Position numbers and translations under genes: made by a program. 64,000 nt of DNA from Gyrodactylus bullatarudis (Eukaryota; Platyhelminthes; Monogenea; Gyrodactylidea; Gyrodactylidae), in the NCBI GenBank assembly GCA_012064415.1, contig SSNU01000229.1, positions 1 to 64,000 on the forward strand, read 5' to 3'. The notes under the pieces were generated by a model, which was not told where the DNA came from, did not search any database, and worked only from the letters and a program-made list of their open reading frames with translations. Of this stretch, positions 48,076 to 60,860 are shown one piece after another (position 1 is the stretch's first letter; every line of letters begins with the position of its first letter).

Positions 48076-48542
48076 AAAATTATATTACTCGCCCTCTGAT
48101 TGGTTAACGTCTACATGTATTTACTATGGTCAATACACCGTTTATGTGGAATGTACATTTACCATGTCCATATATGAATTTAAAACCAGTGATGTGTGTT
48201 GCATTTATAGGCAGTCAATAATTCTAAATAGATAATACTATACCTGTTATCAATCAAATTTGCTCTTTTTTTCGAAAATTTGAATTAGCTACTTTTCGCT
48301 ACTCTTCTTGGTCAGATTTTGGCTACTTTTAGCAATTTTGGTGCTATTTATTGTTGCAATTTTTTTTAAACCATTGACTTTCATGGAATTTTGAAGAATG
48401 TTGAATTAGTCGTATTTCATCATAATTAATGTCCAGGAAATCAAATTCAGGTATCAAAAGTCTCTTTATTTGTATTGAAAGTCTCATAGGCAAACGTTAA
48501 CATCATAAGATTTAAACGTAAGGACCAAATTAACCCAATTGA

Positions 48543-48880
48543 CATGAAGATGAGAATTTACTACTTTTACAAAAAAACTCAATGTTTTTCCACGGATTCA
48601 CAGGAAAAAAATAATTTCGTTGAATTTTAAAATGGATATTCAAAAATATTCGATAAAAATTTTGGGTACAAAAGTTGAGGAAAGTGGAAATTTGGTGCAT
48701 TTTCGAAATCCAAAAATCGGCCTAATTTTGGTCAGATTGAATCTTTTTCCGAATTTTTTTGAATATCCACAACTTGGCTCATTCCATTTTAGAATTTAAC
48801 GAAATTATTTTTTCCTGTGAATCCGGAGAAAAATATCGAGTTTATTGTAAAAATAGTAATTTCCCATTTTCATGTGAAAT
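48543..48880. repeat. Diverged long inverted repeat of the palindromic family
   Basis: The left arm (48543-48660) and right arm (48745-48880) share reversed blocks ACAGGAAAAAA(T)AATTTCGTT and GGATATTCAAAAA. The outer ends resemble the ATGAAGATGGGAATT terminus of the element at 56959. By eye arms are roughly 80-85% identical, so this is an older copy. Confidence 0.7.
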
Positions 48881-50078
48881 AGCTTTAGATGAATGAATGA
48901 ATATCAATCGTGATCTAAATTCCAAGATCATAACTTGATTTATCTCTATCTTTATTTGTTGATGATATCACGAAAAAAATTTTCGAAACCTTTTAAAACT
49001 CATTTTTTTCTCGATAACTCTGAGATCCAAATAAAAAATAAGTGAGTTTAGAACCTTGTCTTTTATCAGCTGAAAATCCTTTTTAAGGCCTTACTCATTA
49101 ATCTCACCGTTTGCTTGAGAGCCATGCTTGTAAACATCGAAAGCGACCATTTCCAAAGTACTGCAAAATTAGTCTGTCAAATCTTCTCTAAAATATGCGT
49201 TGCATAAGTTCTCAGCGGCATCAATTTATCCCTAAACCATTCTCATGAGTTGACTTTATTTAGTGTTCTTACCTGACACTTTGAACTGCTCTCTTGTTAA
49301 TTGCACAATTTTGACAAGTTCTCGGAAATTACTCAGTCTTGACTGTTCAATGTAAAATGCTGAAATGTCAAAAAATACATGCTTATTCATTATTATGATA
49401 TTCTTTGTATTATTATTGTATAAACGTCTCCAAGTTCGTTCTCATTCAACTATACTATTGTTTGCGAATAGGGCGTGTTCTTAAAAATTCTTTGAAAAAT
49501 ATCAATAATTCATATTTTTATGAATCGATAAATCAGATATAAAGCTAATTTTGAAAATATGTCTCAATAATATGGAATATTGCTGGAAAATTATTAATTC
49601 TTTAACTGACGATGAGTAAATATCTCCGTTATTAAATGCATTCTTTTCGAACGTTCAAAATCAAATAAGATCGCATTTGGCCAAAGAAATTCAGAGAAAT
49701 TTGGTTTATTTCCCTTCGTGGTAACTGAAAATTTTAGATGACCAAATGGCGTATTTTAGAGTCTAGTTAATAACTGTGCAAATTTATTATCCCGATGATT
49801 GCTCAAAAATCTTTTTCTACGATGTAAGTACTTTCAGGGAGTTTATTAAGTGGCTCGAAATAAAATAATATTTTCTTCATTTTCATCTAATAATAAAAAA
49901 AGGAAATATTTTTTATCTTATATGCGAATAAAAGCACAAGATTATAATTTTGGCTATAAATAATTTTTTTCGTAGTACCAGTGAAATAGAGGCTAATTTT
50001 TGCTTTATTTTGAGACAATTTGCTAAATTTTGATATGATAATATTTTTGAAGATTTCTGATAATATTTCTTATAATTG
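48881..50078. other. Non-coding AT-rich stretch
   Basis: No gene, RNA or defined repeat recognised. The sequence at 48950-49140 loosely resembles palindromic-family blocks. Confidence 0.4.
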
Positions 50079-50678
50079 ATAATAACTAGGGCGACCAGAA
50101 AAAGGCATACTTTATGATGAAAAAAGGCAATTTTTAATTCTGAAAAAGGCAAATTCATAAAATCGAATGTTTCTCACAAGAAGCATCCCAAGAAGATATC
50201 TGCTGAAAGCGGACTTAAAGGAGATCTCATTAAAAATCCAAAAAGTAGCTTTAACAACATAGTAAAACATAAAAGGTATATTCATATAATCGAATATCTC
50301 TCACAAGTAGTGATTTAAAAAAATTAATCAATTCTTCAAGCCTTTCAAGTGAATAGAATGAGAATGAGATGTTGAGTTGGATAAGCCATTTCTATTGGCT
50401 GTTTACCGAGTCCCCCCTAAAATTAGATTCAGACAATGAAAATTTAACTAAGATCAAGATAAACAAGGATAAAAAATTTGCACAATCCTTGAAAAAAATG
50501 AAAAAGCAATCCTTTTTAAAAAAGGCAAAAAAAAGGCAAGCCTCCTCGAAATAGGCAAAAAAGGCAAACTTATTTCTCTTATTAATAGGTTTAGAAAAAA
50601 AAGGACTGAATTTTTAATATATTCAAAGTATTTTAGACTCACTCTCAAAAAAGGCATTTTGGTCGCCCTAATAATAAC
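50079..50678. mobile_element. Non-autonomous hAT element (584 bp, 50087-50670) with its duplications
   Basis: Ends read TAGGGCGACCAGAAAAAGGC (left) and, reversed, TAGGGCGACCAAAATGCC (right). The 8-bp duplications ATAATAAC at 50079-50086 and 50671-50678 are perfect. There is no transposase; the 61-codon ORF inside (50369) is lysine-rich translation of the repeats. AAAAAGGCA motifs recur near both ends (three within 50097-50155, five or more within 50505-50655), likely transposase-binding sites. The first seven bases match the autonomous hAT at 45303, but the inner TIR differs, so the mobilising transposase may be a relative. Confidence 0.92.
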
Positions 50679-53360
50679 ACTTTTTTTCAGTAAAAGCAAT
50701 AAATGAAAACTAACAAGTTACATGAGTAACAAATAAAAAATACTTTGATTTCATTCACGCTTTTTTAGAATACCAAAAGATTAAAGAATGCGTGCAATTT
50801 TTCAACTTCAATGATTCTTCTTTTTGTTGACTTAACAAAAGGTTAAGGTTGTTAATAAAAAATTATTAATTCATCATGTTTCTACTATGAAGTAGATACT
50901 ATTTTCAATTAAAATTGAAACAATTTTCTAACAATATTCACATTGGTCAATGAGCTTGGTTGTGTTACGACTTTTAGGGGAATTGTGTTAGATAAAATTC
51001 AAAGATAATTAGGCATTGCTTAGCCATTTCGACTATTAATATGATGCGATTTTTTATCGGTATATTTTCCAAATACACTCTGAGTGATAATTCAAATTGT
51101 GAATATTTCGCGAAGATTTTACCCCAAACTCAGTAATTTACCTGGACAGATGCCAGTTCATTATCGAATAAAAAAGATTTCTATATTTTATTATTTATAA
51201 TACTATTAAGCAATTTGTATTGAAGTGTTATGATGCGAGAATGATAACCTAATTACATTTTTGTATGCCTGAGTTATTTCTATATTCTCAAGTTTACTAT
51301 TGAGTTAAACAATCTGTGAGTTGTTCAAAAATCTATTCATATAACCTTCAACTACCCTGGTCTATATGAGCTTTTACAACTTTGGTGACTTTGGTATTAG
51401 ACGAACGTTTGTTAGAAGTTATGAACTATAAATTTTTGTAGAAGTTGAATCGGTGTATTTTTGCATATTTAAACAATGAATATATAATACAATTAAATAT
51501 ATATGGTCTTGTAATAACCATTGAAGAAGTGGGAGATCAATCTTTTCAACACCTTCTCTCCCGATAACGTTAAGGAGACTAAGTTTCATGCTTAGGGTTC
51601 TGACTGGAAATGGGATCTGGTTTCCGATCGCTGAGTTCTGAGATTGTCGAAAAGTTGATTGATTTTGATCAACTAGGTCACTGAATAGGAGTTTATCTTC
51701 TGCTCACCTTGATATGGTCTCTTGGTTCGTGTCGTATAATACGACTCGTATTATATTCTCGTTAGTTGTCACGTTTGGGTAATAGATAAAGTTCATGTTA
51801 TTTGAAGATATCTTGATGACCAGTTATCAATTTTTTCGAATCTGGCACAAAGAACGGACAGTATGTAGTTACATCTTCAACGCGAGAATTTGAGTCTTTT
51901 ATCATGTCCATTCCGTTATCTCAATATGAACGAGTCAATTTCGGGGTCCTACATCCTGTTAAACTCTGGAGAAGAAACCATCATCCAGCTTGTGTTAAAT
52001 TCTGATTCAGTCTCGATATCATTGATAGGATTTTTTTGAAATTGCAACATTATATATAAATATTTATTATATGATAATGCATTATAATTTTTATTATTGG
52101 TTGGCTTTCGATCAATATCTAGATAGCATCGGCTTTAAGCCTTTGAATGATTTGGACGTCTAGTTTTATTGGGATTGTAAAATCCTCGCTCTTAACTTTC
52201 GCTCTTGAAAGTTCTTTTCTTAAATAAAAGCAACTAATGAAGTTGATTGACGCCATTTTACTTGGTTGTTTGATCATCATCTGATGAATTTAAAAGACAT
52301 TTCAAACACGAAGAGCATCAAAATTCGAAATTAAAGGTTTTTACAATACAATAAAAATTAATTTTATGTAACTATAAATAAGTAAAATACCCTAGTGAAA
52401 ATTCAAGTGATTTTTAATAAAGAAATTAGCTTGCTTTATTAACTCATGTTAGAAAATATCATTGCTCCTTTAATCTTATTCTTCTGTATTCTAAAAGTAT
52501 AATATGGAAATTACATTGGGATGAAATTTACAACAAGAAAATTGATCAATAACTCTTAATTTGACATAGTAAAAATTCCTGTCTTTGCTCAATTTGAGTG
52601 ATTAATTATCACAAAATCATATATTTGACATGTAAATAGATATTTAATTAAGGTTTTACTGACTATTGGATGTGTGACTTCTTCGCATCGAATGAGAGAC
52701 AATAAAAGACTCCAGCAATGGTCATTAATTCCATACACGTCGCAACAAAAAAATTAACCAGGCTGAAATAATCAATGGTGATCTCATGGTGCTATTCGTT
52801 TTTTCAAATTTTTTAAAAAACTACCATCGGCCGTTAGAGATTTTTTGAGTTTTTCTCTTTCAAGAGTTGTAACTTTTCTCAATTATATGCTAGGCAAACA
52901 AAATTGATCTTAAAAGGTAGCCAAATAGTGTATTTTTTTTAGTGTATTTAAAATAGAAATTAATTTTGTTATTGAGCCGATCAAGCGGTTCCTGTCAAAA
53001 GCTATGAGGTTTCAAAGTTTCAAGTGTCATTGATCAATAAGAAGTATCTACTCTTCACACATCTTTCTGTAAAATTACTCTAAATTCATACTTTATATTT
53101 TTTCTCCTATCAAAATATCTGAATCATCTAAATTTTTCTAAAGTTACGAAGGAAAATAATCAAAGTTTTTAATGATTTTGCTAATTCATGAGCGAATATT
53201 CAATCAATTTGGTAAAAGATTTTCAGTAAAATTTCAATTGTATCAAGTAATGATTGATGGTTGATAGTGGAATTTGGTTTCAATTTTAGTTATTCTGAGA
53301 ATAATAACATTTAGATTATAGAACTGCATCAATATATCAAGAGAAATTTCTAATAAATAA
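50679..53360. other. Non-coding AT-rich stretch
   Basis: About 2.7 kb with no coding region, RNA gene or repeat boundary that I can support. Confidence 0.45.
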
Positions 53361-53515
53361 AGCTATTCTCGATGAATTTGGGAATTCATGATTTTTACAA
53401 AAATCTCATTTTTTCATCAAGGTATCGAAATTTTTAAAAGAATTTTTGGTTACTGATTTTAGAAAAAAGTTTTTTTTGGAAAATTTTAGAAACATTTAAA
53501 AATTTTTTAAACTTA
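53361..53515 (+). repeat. Single truncated arm of palindromic subfamily 1
   Basis: Begins AAGCTATTCTCGATGAATTT and follows the left arm of the 6662-7419 palindrome through TTTTTACAAAAATCTCATTT, CATCAAGGTATCGAAATTTT and a shortened GGAAAATTTTAGA block. Then similarity ends. A stretch present in the full arm is deleted, and there is no opposite arm. Confidence 0.85.
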
Positions 53516-54034
53516 TTTTTATTCAAACTACTTATAGAATTGAAATTGTATTGGCTATTCAGAACATCGAATAGAGTAAAAATTAATTTTCATCCAATTC
53601 GAAGATTGAGCCTTTTGAGGAGATCAGTCATTTGAGGGAAGTACATTTCGAAAATATGAAATTTTCAAGAATAAATAAAATCTCTCATAACGGGAAATGA
53701 TCAGTTATCTTTGTGAATTATTTTTTTCTAAATTACCCAAATCTACTTTTAATCATTATCGATCATTAAAAATAGAATATTTTCTTTCTTTGAACACAAA
53801 GGAAATTCAACTAAAAATATATTTTCACATTTAATGGATCATCAAACAGAAATTTCCCTTTTTTCTACAGATTAGCCGTTATTTGTTATTTTAGTTAATC
53901 CCTTTCTTAAAATCACTAGAGCTAATTTTTCACGATTGCCATCGCAAATAGTTTTTCCCTCGTTAATAGAAAAGATTTTTTTTCGTTTGGTTCCAAACTC
54001 TTAAGGAAGGTTAGAGAAAACTAGCGTATATATG

Positions 54035-54798
54035 TTACCGTACAAACCCTGAATCAGTAAATCTCTAGATTTACTAGTACAAAGCCTGAATCAGTACAAA
54101 GTTAGTATAAAGCCTGAAATTCAGTGTTTGTACTAACTTTGTGCTAGAATAATATATCATGTATACTTTTNNNNNNNNNNNNNNNNNNNNNNNNNNNNNN
54201 NNNNNNNNNNNNNNNNNNNNNNNNNNNNNNNNNNNNNNNNNNTTCTTTCTGAGTTATGAGATACGACTAGAGCTACTGTAGAAAAAAATTAATCACTCGT
54301 CAGTCGTCAAATAATTCAGATTAAACAATTCAAAGTGGGACTGCTGTTTGACCAGTATTTGAATTGTCGAAAAGATATCCTGCCACCAGATTAAAAGATC
54401 CCCCAAACAAAAAACATTCCTTAAATTTAGATCGCATTGGGATCTAACCAAGGATTCATATAATGATAAGAACCTAAGACTTATACAGAATATTCATCAT
54501 TGTATATGACTTTGACAATCCTAAACGAGGACTGGGTGTGAATCCCCCTCCTCCTTTAAATGAGAAATTAATTCAAGGCAATCATATATCCTATCCCTAT
54601 GTATAGTTTAGAATACTTTGAATGGTATAAGCTTTATACACCATGTCATATACAAATATGATGAAAAGTATACATGATATATTATTCTAGCACAAAGTTA
54701 GTACAAACACTGAATTTCAGGCTTTATACTAACTTTGTACTGATTCAGGCTTTGTACTAGTAAATCTAGAGATTTACTGATTCAGGGTTTGTACGGTA
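54035..54798. mobile_element. Element with ~136-bp identical terminal inverted repeats, interrupted by an assembly gap
   Basis: Left arm 54035-54170 and right arm 54662-54798 are exact or nearly exact reverse complements (outer end TTACCGTACAAACCCTGAAT). Each arm holds internal modules: CTGAATCAGTA units, the palindrome TAAATCTCTAGATTTA and repeated GTACAAAG / CTTTGTAC. The left arm runs straight into the N gap. The ~420-bp interior has no ORF. A foldback/MITE type element is likely; no target duplication is clear beyond AT-rich flanks. Confidence 0.82.
54171..54242. other. Assembly gap (72 N)
   Basis: 72 undetermined bases directly at the inner end of the left inverted repeat. The true length is unknown. 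Confidence 0.99.
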
Positions 54799-56958
54799 AA
54801 ATATATATATTTGAGTGATAAACGTTATATTTCGCCGGGTCTCTTCAGACTCTACCCGGGTAACATTTAAATACTATTACAATGCAAAATATTCCCTGGC
54901 TTCCATTGGTCCTCACTAGGGGAGGTGGGAAAGAAAGGGAGTTGTCAATGTGAAACACTCTGCTCACAACTAATTATTTCTGCCTTTTCATAAACTGATC
55001 AATTTTCTGCTGTCCAGTGGACAGTGTCCACTGTCTCTACGTCGTTTTCTCTTCACTATTTCATAACTTTTCTTATCGGTAATTAGATTAAAGATTTTTT
55101 AAATTTTAATTTCTGATCTTATTACAATTTCAAAATCGGTTTCCTTCTTAGCTCAGCTTTGAAATTTGGCGCCAAATCAAAACTTAGAAAAAATCAAAGA
55201 AGAAATGTCTTCCCATTTCCATTTAAAATTTGCTTGTAACTATAAATTTCTGAAAAAATTATTTCTACAAATTTGCAGAAAAAAAGAATTTTAAACAAAA
55301 AAGCTTATAATTTTGATAATAAAAAATTTGTTTATATATATATGCTCGTATTTTGGATGATTCAAGTCTTTAGAATCTAATTATTCATTTTGTGCATCTA
55401 ATATCTCAGTAAATAATAGTACCTATCTGACAAGTGATTGAATTTCAATAACTACGCTGGAAAAAAACTTTTTCTTTAGAGGTGGAAAAAAATTAGTGTA
55501 CTTTGTTCAAAATGTTACACTGATTCCGAATAAGTAATTTGTTTTATCAATTTCGGCCCAAAAACATGAAATGCATCAACTGTGGAAATTTTATAATCCT
55601 ACGTCTTTTTATTCGAATGATAATATAATATCATTTCATTTTTCAAGGGATTTAACATGAAGATGGTCTCAAAACAGCAATTCCTGTACTTGATTGCTTT
55701 GAATGACTGATTTTCTAGCTATCTAACTTCTTTTTAACTCACCAGAAATGATTTTGTAATAGGAAAATATAACACTAATTTACTCACAAAAACCTAAAAA
55801 ATTTCTATAAATTAGAATAATTTGAAATTCATTCAACAGAATCAAAATTTTTTGTGGAATCAGAAATTTTCCGAAGCTTAATTTAAAATCTGATCGTTTC
55901 AACTTTTAACTCGTCTAATACTTTAAATCCATAGTATTGATGTCTTAGTGAACCAAATTTTGTGGAATTCAGAATGCCTCAAAGTAAATTATTATGTACT
56001 GGATATTCAAAGCATTATCGCTGAGAATCAATGCCTACAGTCCAATACTGTTGCTTAGATTCAACATCCATGTCTAAAAAGGGACATTTCTCTTGAAAAG
56101 CCAGGAATTTTCTCAACAGCTTTCTGCCAATCCTTGTAGTCTTTGTTTTTCTGGCACTTCAGGAATCGGAATTATTAGAAGTTATTCTTCGTGAAGAATC
56201 AAATTAAAATTTCTAGTTCCTACAACCGGCTCATTCCAAATAATCTGAAAAAGACTAAACCTGTATCATGAAAAACTATTGCGTCTGAGAGACGAAGAGG
56301 CTTTGGAAAAGTTTGTACATTTAAAATAATTTTATTAATGCATCCATAATATGGATTCCATATTCAAGGAATGACTTCTCTGAGTTGTCCCCTCTTATTT
56401 CTCTCTAAGTTTACTTTGAATCGTGTTGGTTTTTTATTATCGATGACATGAAAACTCACCGCAATGGATTCGTTTTCATTTGAACAATGTTAAAAGCCCT
56501 TGGTCTCTTTGTCATTCAGAAAAATTACTAGAAAACAAGAGAGTGCAAATGTTCTAGTAACAAGTTTAACTGATTTGCCAGGGAGTCTTGAGACTATCAA
56601 GAGTAACAAGATTAACGGTAACATATAGATTAGCCAGGGAATTTTGTAATGATATGGATAGAATTAGTTTATTTAGAATTCAAAATAAGAAAGAAATTAT
56701 TAGAGTTGGCTTTAGAATTGTTTAATCTGTAAATAATGCATTTAATTTTTCATATAATTTGCGTGAAAATCATATAATTTCTGGGATTTTTACCATACAT
56801 TATTAAATTTAAAAAATTCTAAAATAAATACATGCTAGTTATAAATTTATACTTTTCCGCTAAATATTTACTAAAGATTTAGTAAATAGGTTTCATCAAT
56901 TTGCCAACACATTGAGTTTTGAATAAAGTCTCAAAAAGTCTCTCTTCTTTAACTACAC
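54799..56958. other. Non-coding AT-rich stretch
   Basis: No coding region or recognisable repeat in about 2.2 kb. Confidence 0.45.
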
Positions 56959-57700
56959 CTAGTTAATATGAAGATGGGAATTCTTGCTTTTTACAAAATT
57001 CTTATTTTTTTCATCAAGAAATCGAATTTGATCAAGATTTTTTGGAATCTAGATTATGAGGCCCTCTTTCATGGTACGGAGAAAAAGAATTTAGAAAAAA
57101 CTATTTTTTAGGGAAAATACGGCAAATTTGAAATCTTGAAGTAACGCTAGATTCCCATTTTTTGAACTTTGAGTTGAAAATTTTTGTTGATTTCAATGTG
57201 GGAGAGTGATCAAAAGTTGATTTTTAGGATCACAATTAGTCAAAGAAGTTAAATATGCTGAATCTGATTTTAAGAATCCCCCCATAATCGTGTCAAAATC
57301 AAATTTTGATTTTTTGATCATTTTCTCTACTTGAAAGTTGATGAAATTTGATATTTCAAGATCCCAGAAAAATGACGAATTTATCAAAATTTTTATTATG
57401 ATCATTGGTTTTTTTGTCTTATTGTGATTTTAAAAATCAACTTCTCATCACTCTCTCACATTAAAATCAACAAAAGTTATCAACTCAAAGTTCAAAAAAA
57501 TGGAAATTTGGCACCACTTCAAGATTTCAAATTTGCCGTATTTTCCCTAAAAAATAGTTTTTTTCTAAATTCTTTTTCTCCGTACCATGAAAGAGGGCCT
57601 CATAATCTAGATTTCAAAAAATCTTGATCAAATTCGATTTCTTGATGAAAAAATAAGACTTTTGTAAAAAGCAAGAATTCCCATCTTCATATTAACTAGC
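56959..57700. repeat. Long inverted repeat (palindromic element, subfamily 2)
   Basis: The left arm (56959-~57250) and right arm (~57415-57700) are reverse complements over ~290 nt, about 95% identical by eye, with a ~165-nt loop. The outer ends read CTAGTTAATATGAAGATGGG. Arm blocks such as TGAACTTTGAGTTGA and TTTTTGTTGATTTCAA link it to subfamily 1. ORFs at 57193 (-) and 57424 (+) are the two arms read in opposite senses, not genes. Confidence 0.88.
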
Positions 57701-60501
57701 TTTATTTTAGCCTATGTGAGCTCTTGCAATATCCAAATTCATTTTTGCTATTTATTGAAGAGTTTAGTTTTTTTTGCTCACATTCTTTGGAACATGTTTA
57801 AATTAATTATTTTGAACCAAATAGTTCTTCTGGGAGCTGTTCGGCATAGATTGAATATAACATTGTTCACTTGCTACCCCGATGTTTAAAAAATAGTTTT
57901 ATTGTTAGCACAAAAGAAAAATTTGGGAATAATAATTTTCTTTTTGATTTTATTTTATTTTAATAGATTTTTCCCAATTAAGTATATAATTTTGATATAT
58001 CTCTGATTTAAAAAAATTTGTATAAAGACTTCTTTTGGGTTATCGAATAAAATGGGAAATTTTTTTGACTGAAAAATAAAAATTTGGCCTAGATGAAGGT
58101 ATTTAGAAAATAACTTGCTCGTGCGAAAAGTCATCTCACGCCAGAAGAACAAGACGACATGTATTCGAAATATTGTTTGAGTCCAAACTATTTTTATCAG
58201 GGTAATATAAATTTTTTAAATTCTAATCTTAATTTTAATTTCCCTTCAAATGATGAATTATATCATCAGAGTTAGTACTCTAATAATTCTGATTACTGTA
58301 ACAATCACTATGATTTTTATAATCCTTGTTTTTTAAGAAATACTACACCTTTTTCTCCCCTTTCTTTTCTACAGATAGACCAGAGGACAACATGGTTAGG
58401 TAGCATGCGAACAACGTTATATTTACGAGTTAAATGTTCACGTAAATTTTCATAAACGTCCGTGAATCCTCTCAAATTGAATAATTCAAAAGTTGGAAGA
58501 GAATATATGTATTAAATTACTAGATGTACATTCCTTAAAGGATCATCAGTAGTGTCACTTAAAAAATTATGTAATTTTAAAAGATCAATGAATATAATAA
58601 TTTACAAATTCTCAAAGAAATAGTAAAAGATTAAGATTTTTGCTAATTTTGCATTGAAAGTCAAGTCTTGAAACAACACTGAATCTCATTTTTTTCAGTT
58701 TATTTCATTAAACAATCCAGAATTTCGATGTCGAATTTCAACAAAATAAAAACTTTTTATCATTCATTCTCTGTTATTCATTGCTGTACTTATGTTCTGA
58801 GAGCTCAGAAAGTTGTACAAATGGTGTGAATTTTTTAGACCATCTTTGAGTAAAATTATCGAGTGTTATTCTTAAGGTTTGGTGTTTGATAGAATATCGT
58901 AGTGTGTTCATCCTTCTTTCTTTTAAGACCTTTTCCATGATTATTGAGCGAATAATCTCAATAATTCTTGAAAATAAAACGAGTAAAAACCCCAAGTTTG
59001 TAAACTAAAATTTGACCAAGTATGAAAATGAGAAGTCAATGAATGGTCTGAGTTAAAATTTACTCATTTTTATTTGAAATTAACAAAAGAAATCATAGTA
59101 AAAGATATTCATTCAAGCTATCGCAAAATTGAGCTGTGACCAAATGGCTTTGCGTCCTCCTGTATAGATAAATTAAACAGAATTTTGATAAAATTTGAAA
59201 ATCCAATGTAACAACGAACGGCCTGTAGTTAAGATAAATAACTCTGTATTGATCTTTTAAATTTTTAATATAATTTGACTCTCTCTCAAATTTCTTCAAG
59301 ATTTCAACATTTTTTTGTGTTCATCCTCTCTTTGATGAGAGAAAAATTAGTATCCCATATAAAATTGCTTTGATAAATTTCATTCAGAACCAGATCTCGC
59401 ACGTTGAAAGTTGATTAAAAATTCTCTTGCTGAGAGACAAAATTTTCCAAATCTTCTTGAAGAGAATTTTCCCTAATTTCCCCTCCTATATTGGACTTGA
59501 TCAACAAGTTAGATTCATAGTTTCTTTTTTTAACAGTTTATCTCTTACAGAATTCGAAATTGCGTTTGGTTGAAAATGGTAATCCTAATAAATTGTAACA
59601 TTACATTAAAATTTTAAAAATAGATAAATAATTGTTCTTTTGGATCTTCCTTCTTCTGGTATAAAATTTTTTCTCTGATTTTAAGGTCCATACTTTCAAA
59701 GTATTACTTTGATCGATTGAATTCTTACAAATTATCTTTAAATTACTAGCATGGCCAAATTGATTTTTTATTTTTCTTTTCTACCTAAACTTTGGTTTTT
59801 CATCAATTGGAATAGCTCAAGAGAAATTTCTTACAATTTTCATTCAAAACATTTCATTAGAACAATTAAATATTGAACCAGGAATTTAGACTGAATATTA
59901 TTCTAATTTTCTTCATTTCTTCCATTACATTATTTTTTACATTATCAACAATAATGAATTTTAACTATTATATTTCCAAATTATGAATTCAAGTGTATAT
60001 TTGAACGTAAACTGCTCGTCCATAATACAAATTTTGCTATATTTCATGCATCGATTAGATCTTTTTTTTCTGTATTGAAAAATTCTCTCCATTCAAAGTC
60101 ATTTGATTTTTTGAGTCTTTGTTACTTTAGAAATTTTATAACTACACAGATGCATATTCAGGAAAAGAAAAAAGGGATAATTTAAATATAGTAAATATAA
60201 TTTCATCTCATTAACCATATTGATTTGTGAGAATAGCGTGCTCTTAGCATAATAATGGGCTATTGTACGCATTTATTTTTCAATGGCTCTGCATTATTCT
60301 ATGGATATGAATGAAAAAAAATTGGAAAAGAAAGTTCAAATAACATGATTTTCTCATTAAACATTTAATAAAACACTATTGACAGTTGTAACTTGGTGTG
60401 TACATTGTATATAATTCCATAATTTATATAATTCCAATGATATTCCCTGAGTAAATGAAATTGCCTAGGTACTTGTAAGAAATAATTATTATGTACACCA
60501 A
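57701..60501. other. Non-coding AT-rich stretch
   Basis: About 2.8 kb without a gene or defined repeat. ORFs at 57955(-), 58774(-) and 59093(-) have no recognisable content. Confidence 0.45.
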
Positions 60502-60700
60502 GTTAATATGAAGATGGGAATTTATGACATTTACAAAATTATCATTTAGCATTGATAGGTAGAAAACGAAAATAGATTCTGAGGAAGATCCAACTGCCAT
60601 TTAAAGGTGAATCGCAATGACGTTCCAGAAGAAAATCAATGATGTCTTTTATGAAACTTACCCAGAAGGTAAAATAAGGATCATCTAGAAAAAGAAAAAG

Positions 60701-60860
60701 ATGTTTACGAGTTGTTCCAAAGACACACTGGAGCCACAACAATCCTATGTGGTTTACAAATTTAAATGCCCTTGTAATGCAGAATACATAGGCCAAACCA
60801 TCAGGAGTCTTGAGGAAAGAGTAGATGAGCACCTCCATACTGGACAAACAGCTTTGAGGT
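60701..60860 (+). pseudogene. PLE GIY-YIG endonuclease, N-terminal half
   Basis: The frame reads VVYKFKCPCNAEYIGQTIRS followed by LEERVDEHLHTGQTAL. VVYKFKC, YIG, and R-(x)n-H match the core of the GIY-YIG domain of PLE polyproteins. The domain stops at about 60855, where LINE coding sequence begins; its second half is at 62893. Confidence 0.75.

Larger units (their letters stand above)
44511..48346. mobile_element. Putative older hAT-like element enclosing a younger hAT
   Basis: The left end at ~44511 reads AGAGCACCAAATTTGCTACT. The reverse complement of the right end (~48346) reads TAGCACCAAAATTGCTAAAA, giving imperfect terminal inverted repeats. Repeated GCTACTTTT blocks lie inside both ends (44530-44590 and 48288-48330). 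Flanks TTTATGAC / TTTATTGT are a weak match for an 8-bp duplication. The interior contains the complete hAT at 45303-47094. Confidence 0.45.

Noticed and set aside
47875..48099. 74-codon plus-strand ORF
   Set aside because: Lies in a LINE-tail-like repeat; the Arg/Ser-rich peptide matches nothing recognisable.
57193..57627. ORFs of 70 (-) and 67 (+) codons
   Set aside because: They are the two arms of the palindrome at 56959-57700 and not preserved in other copies.
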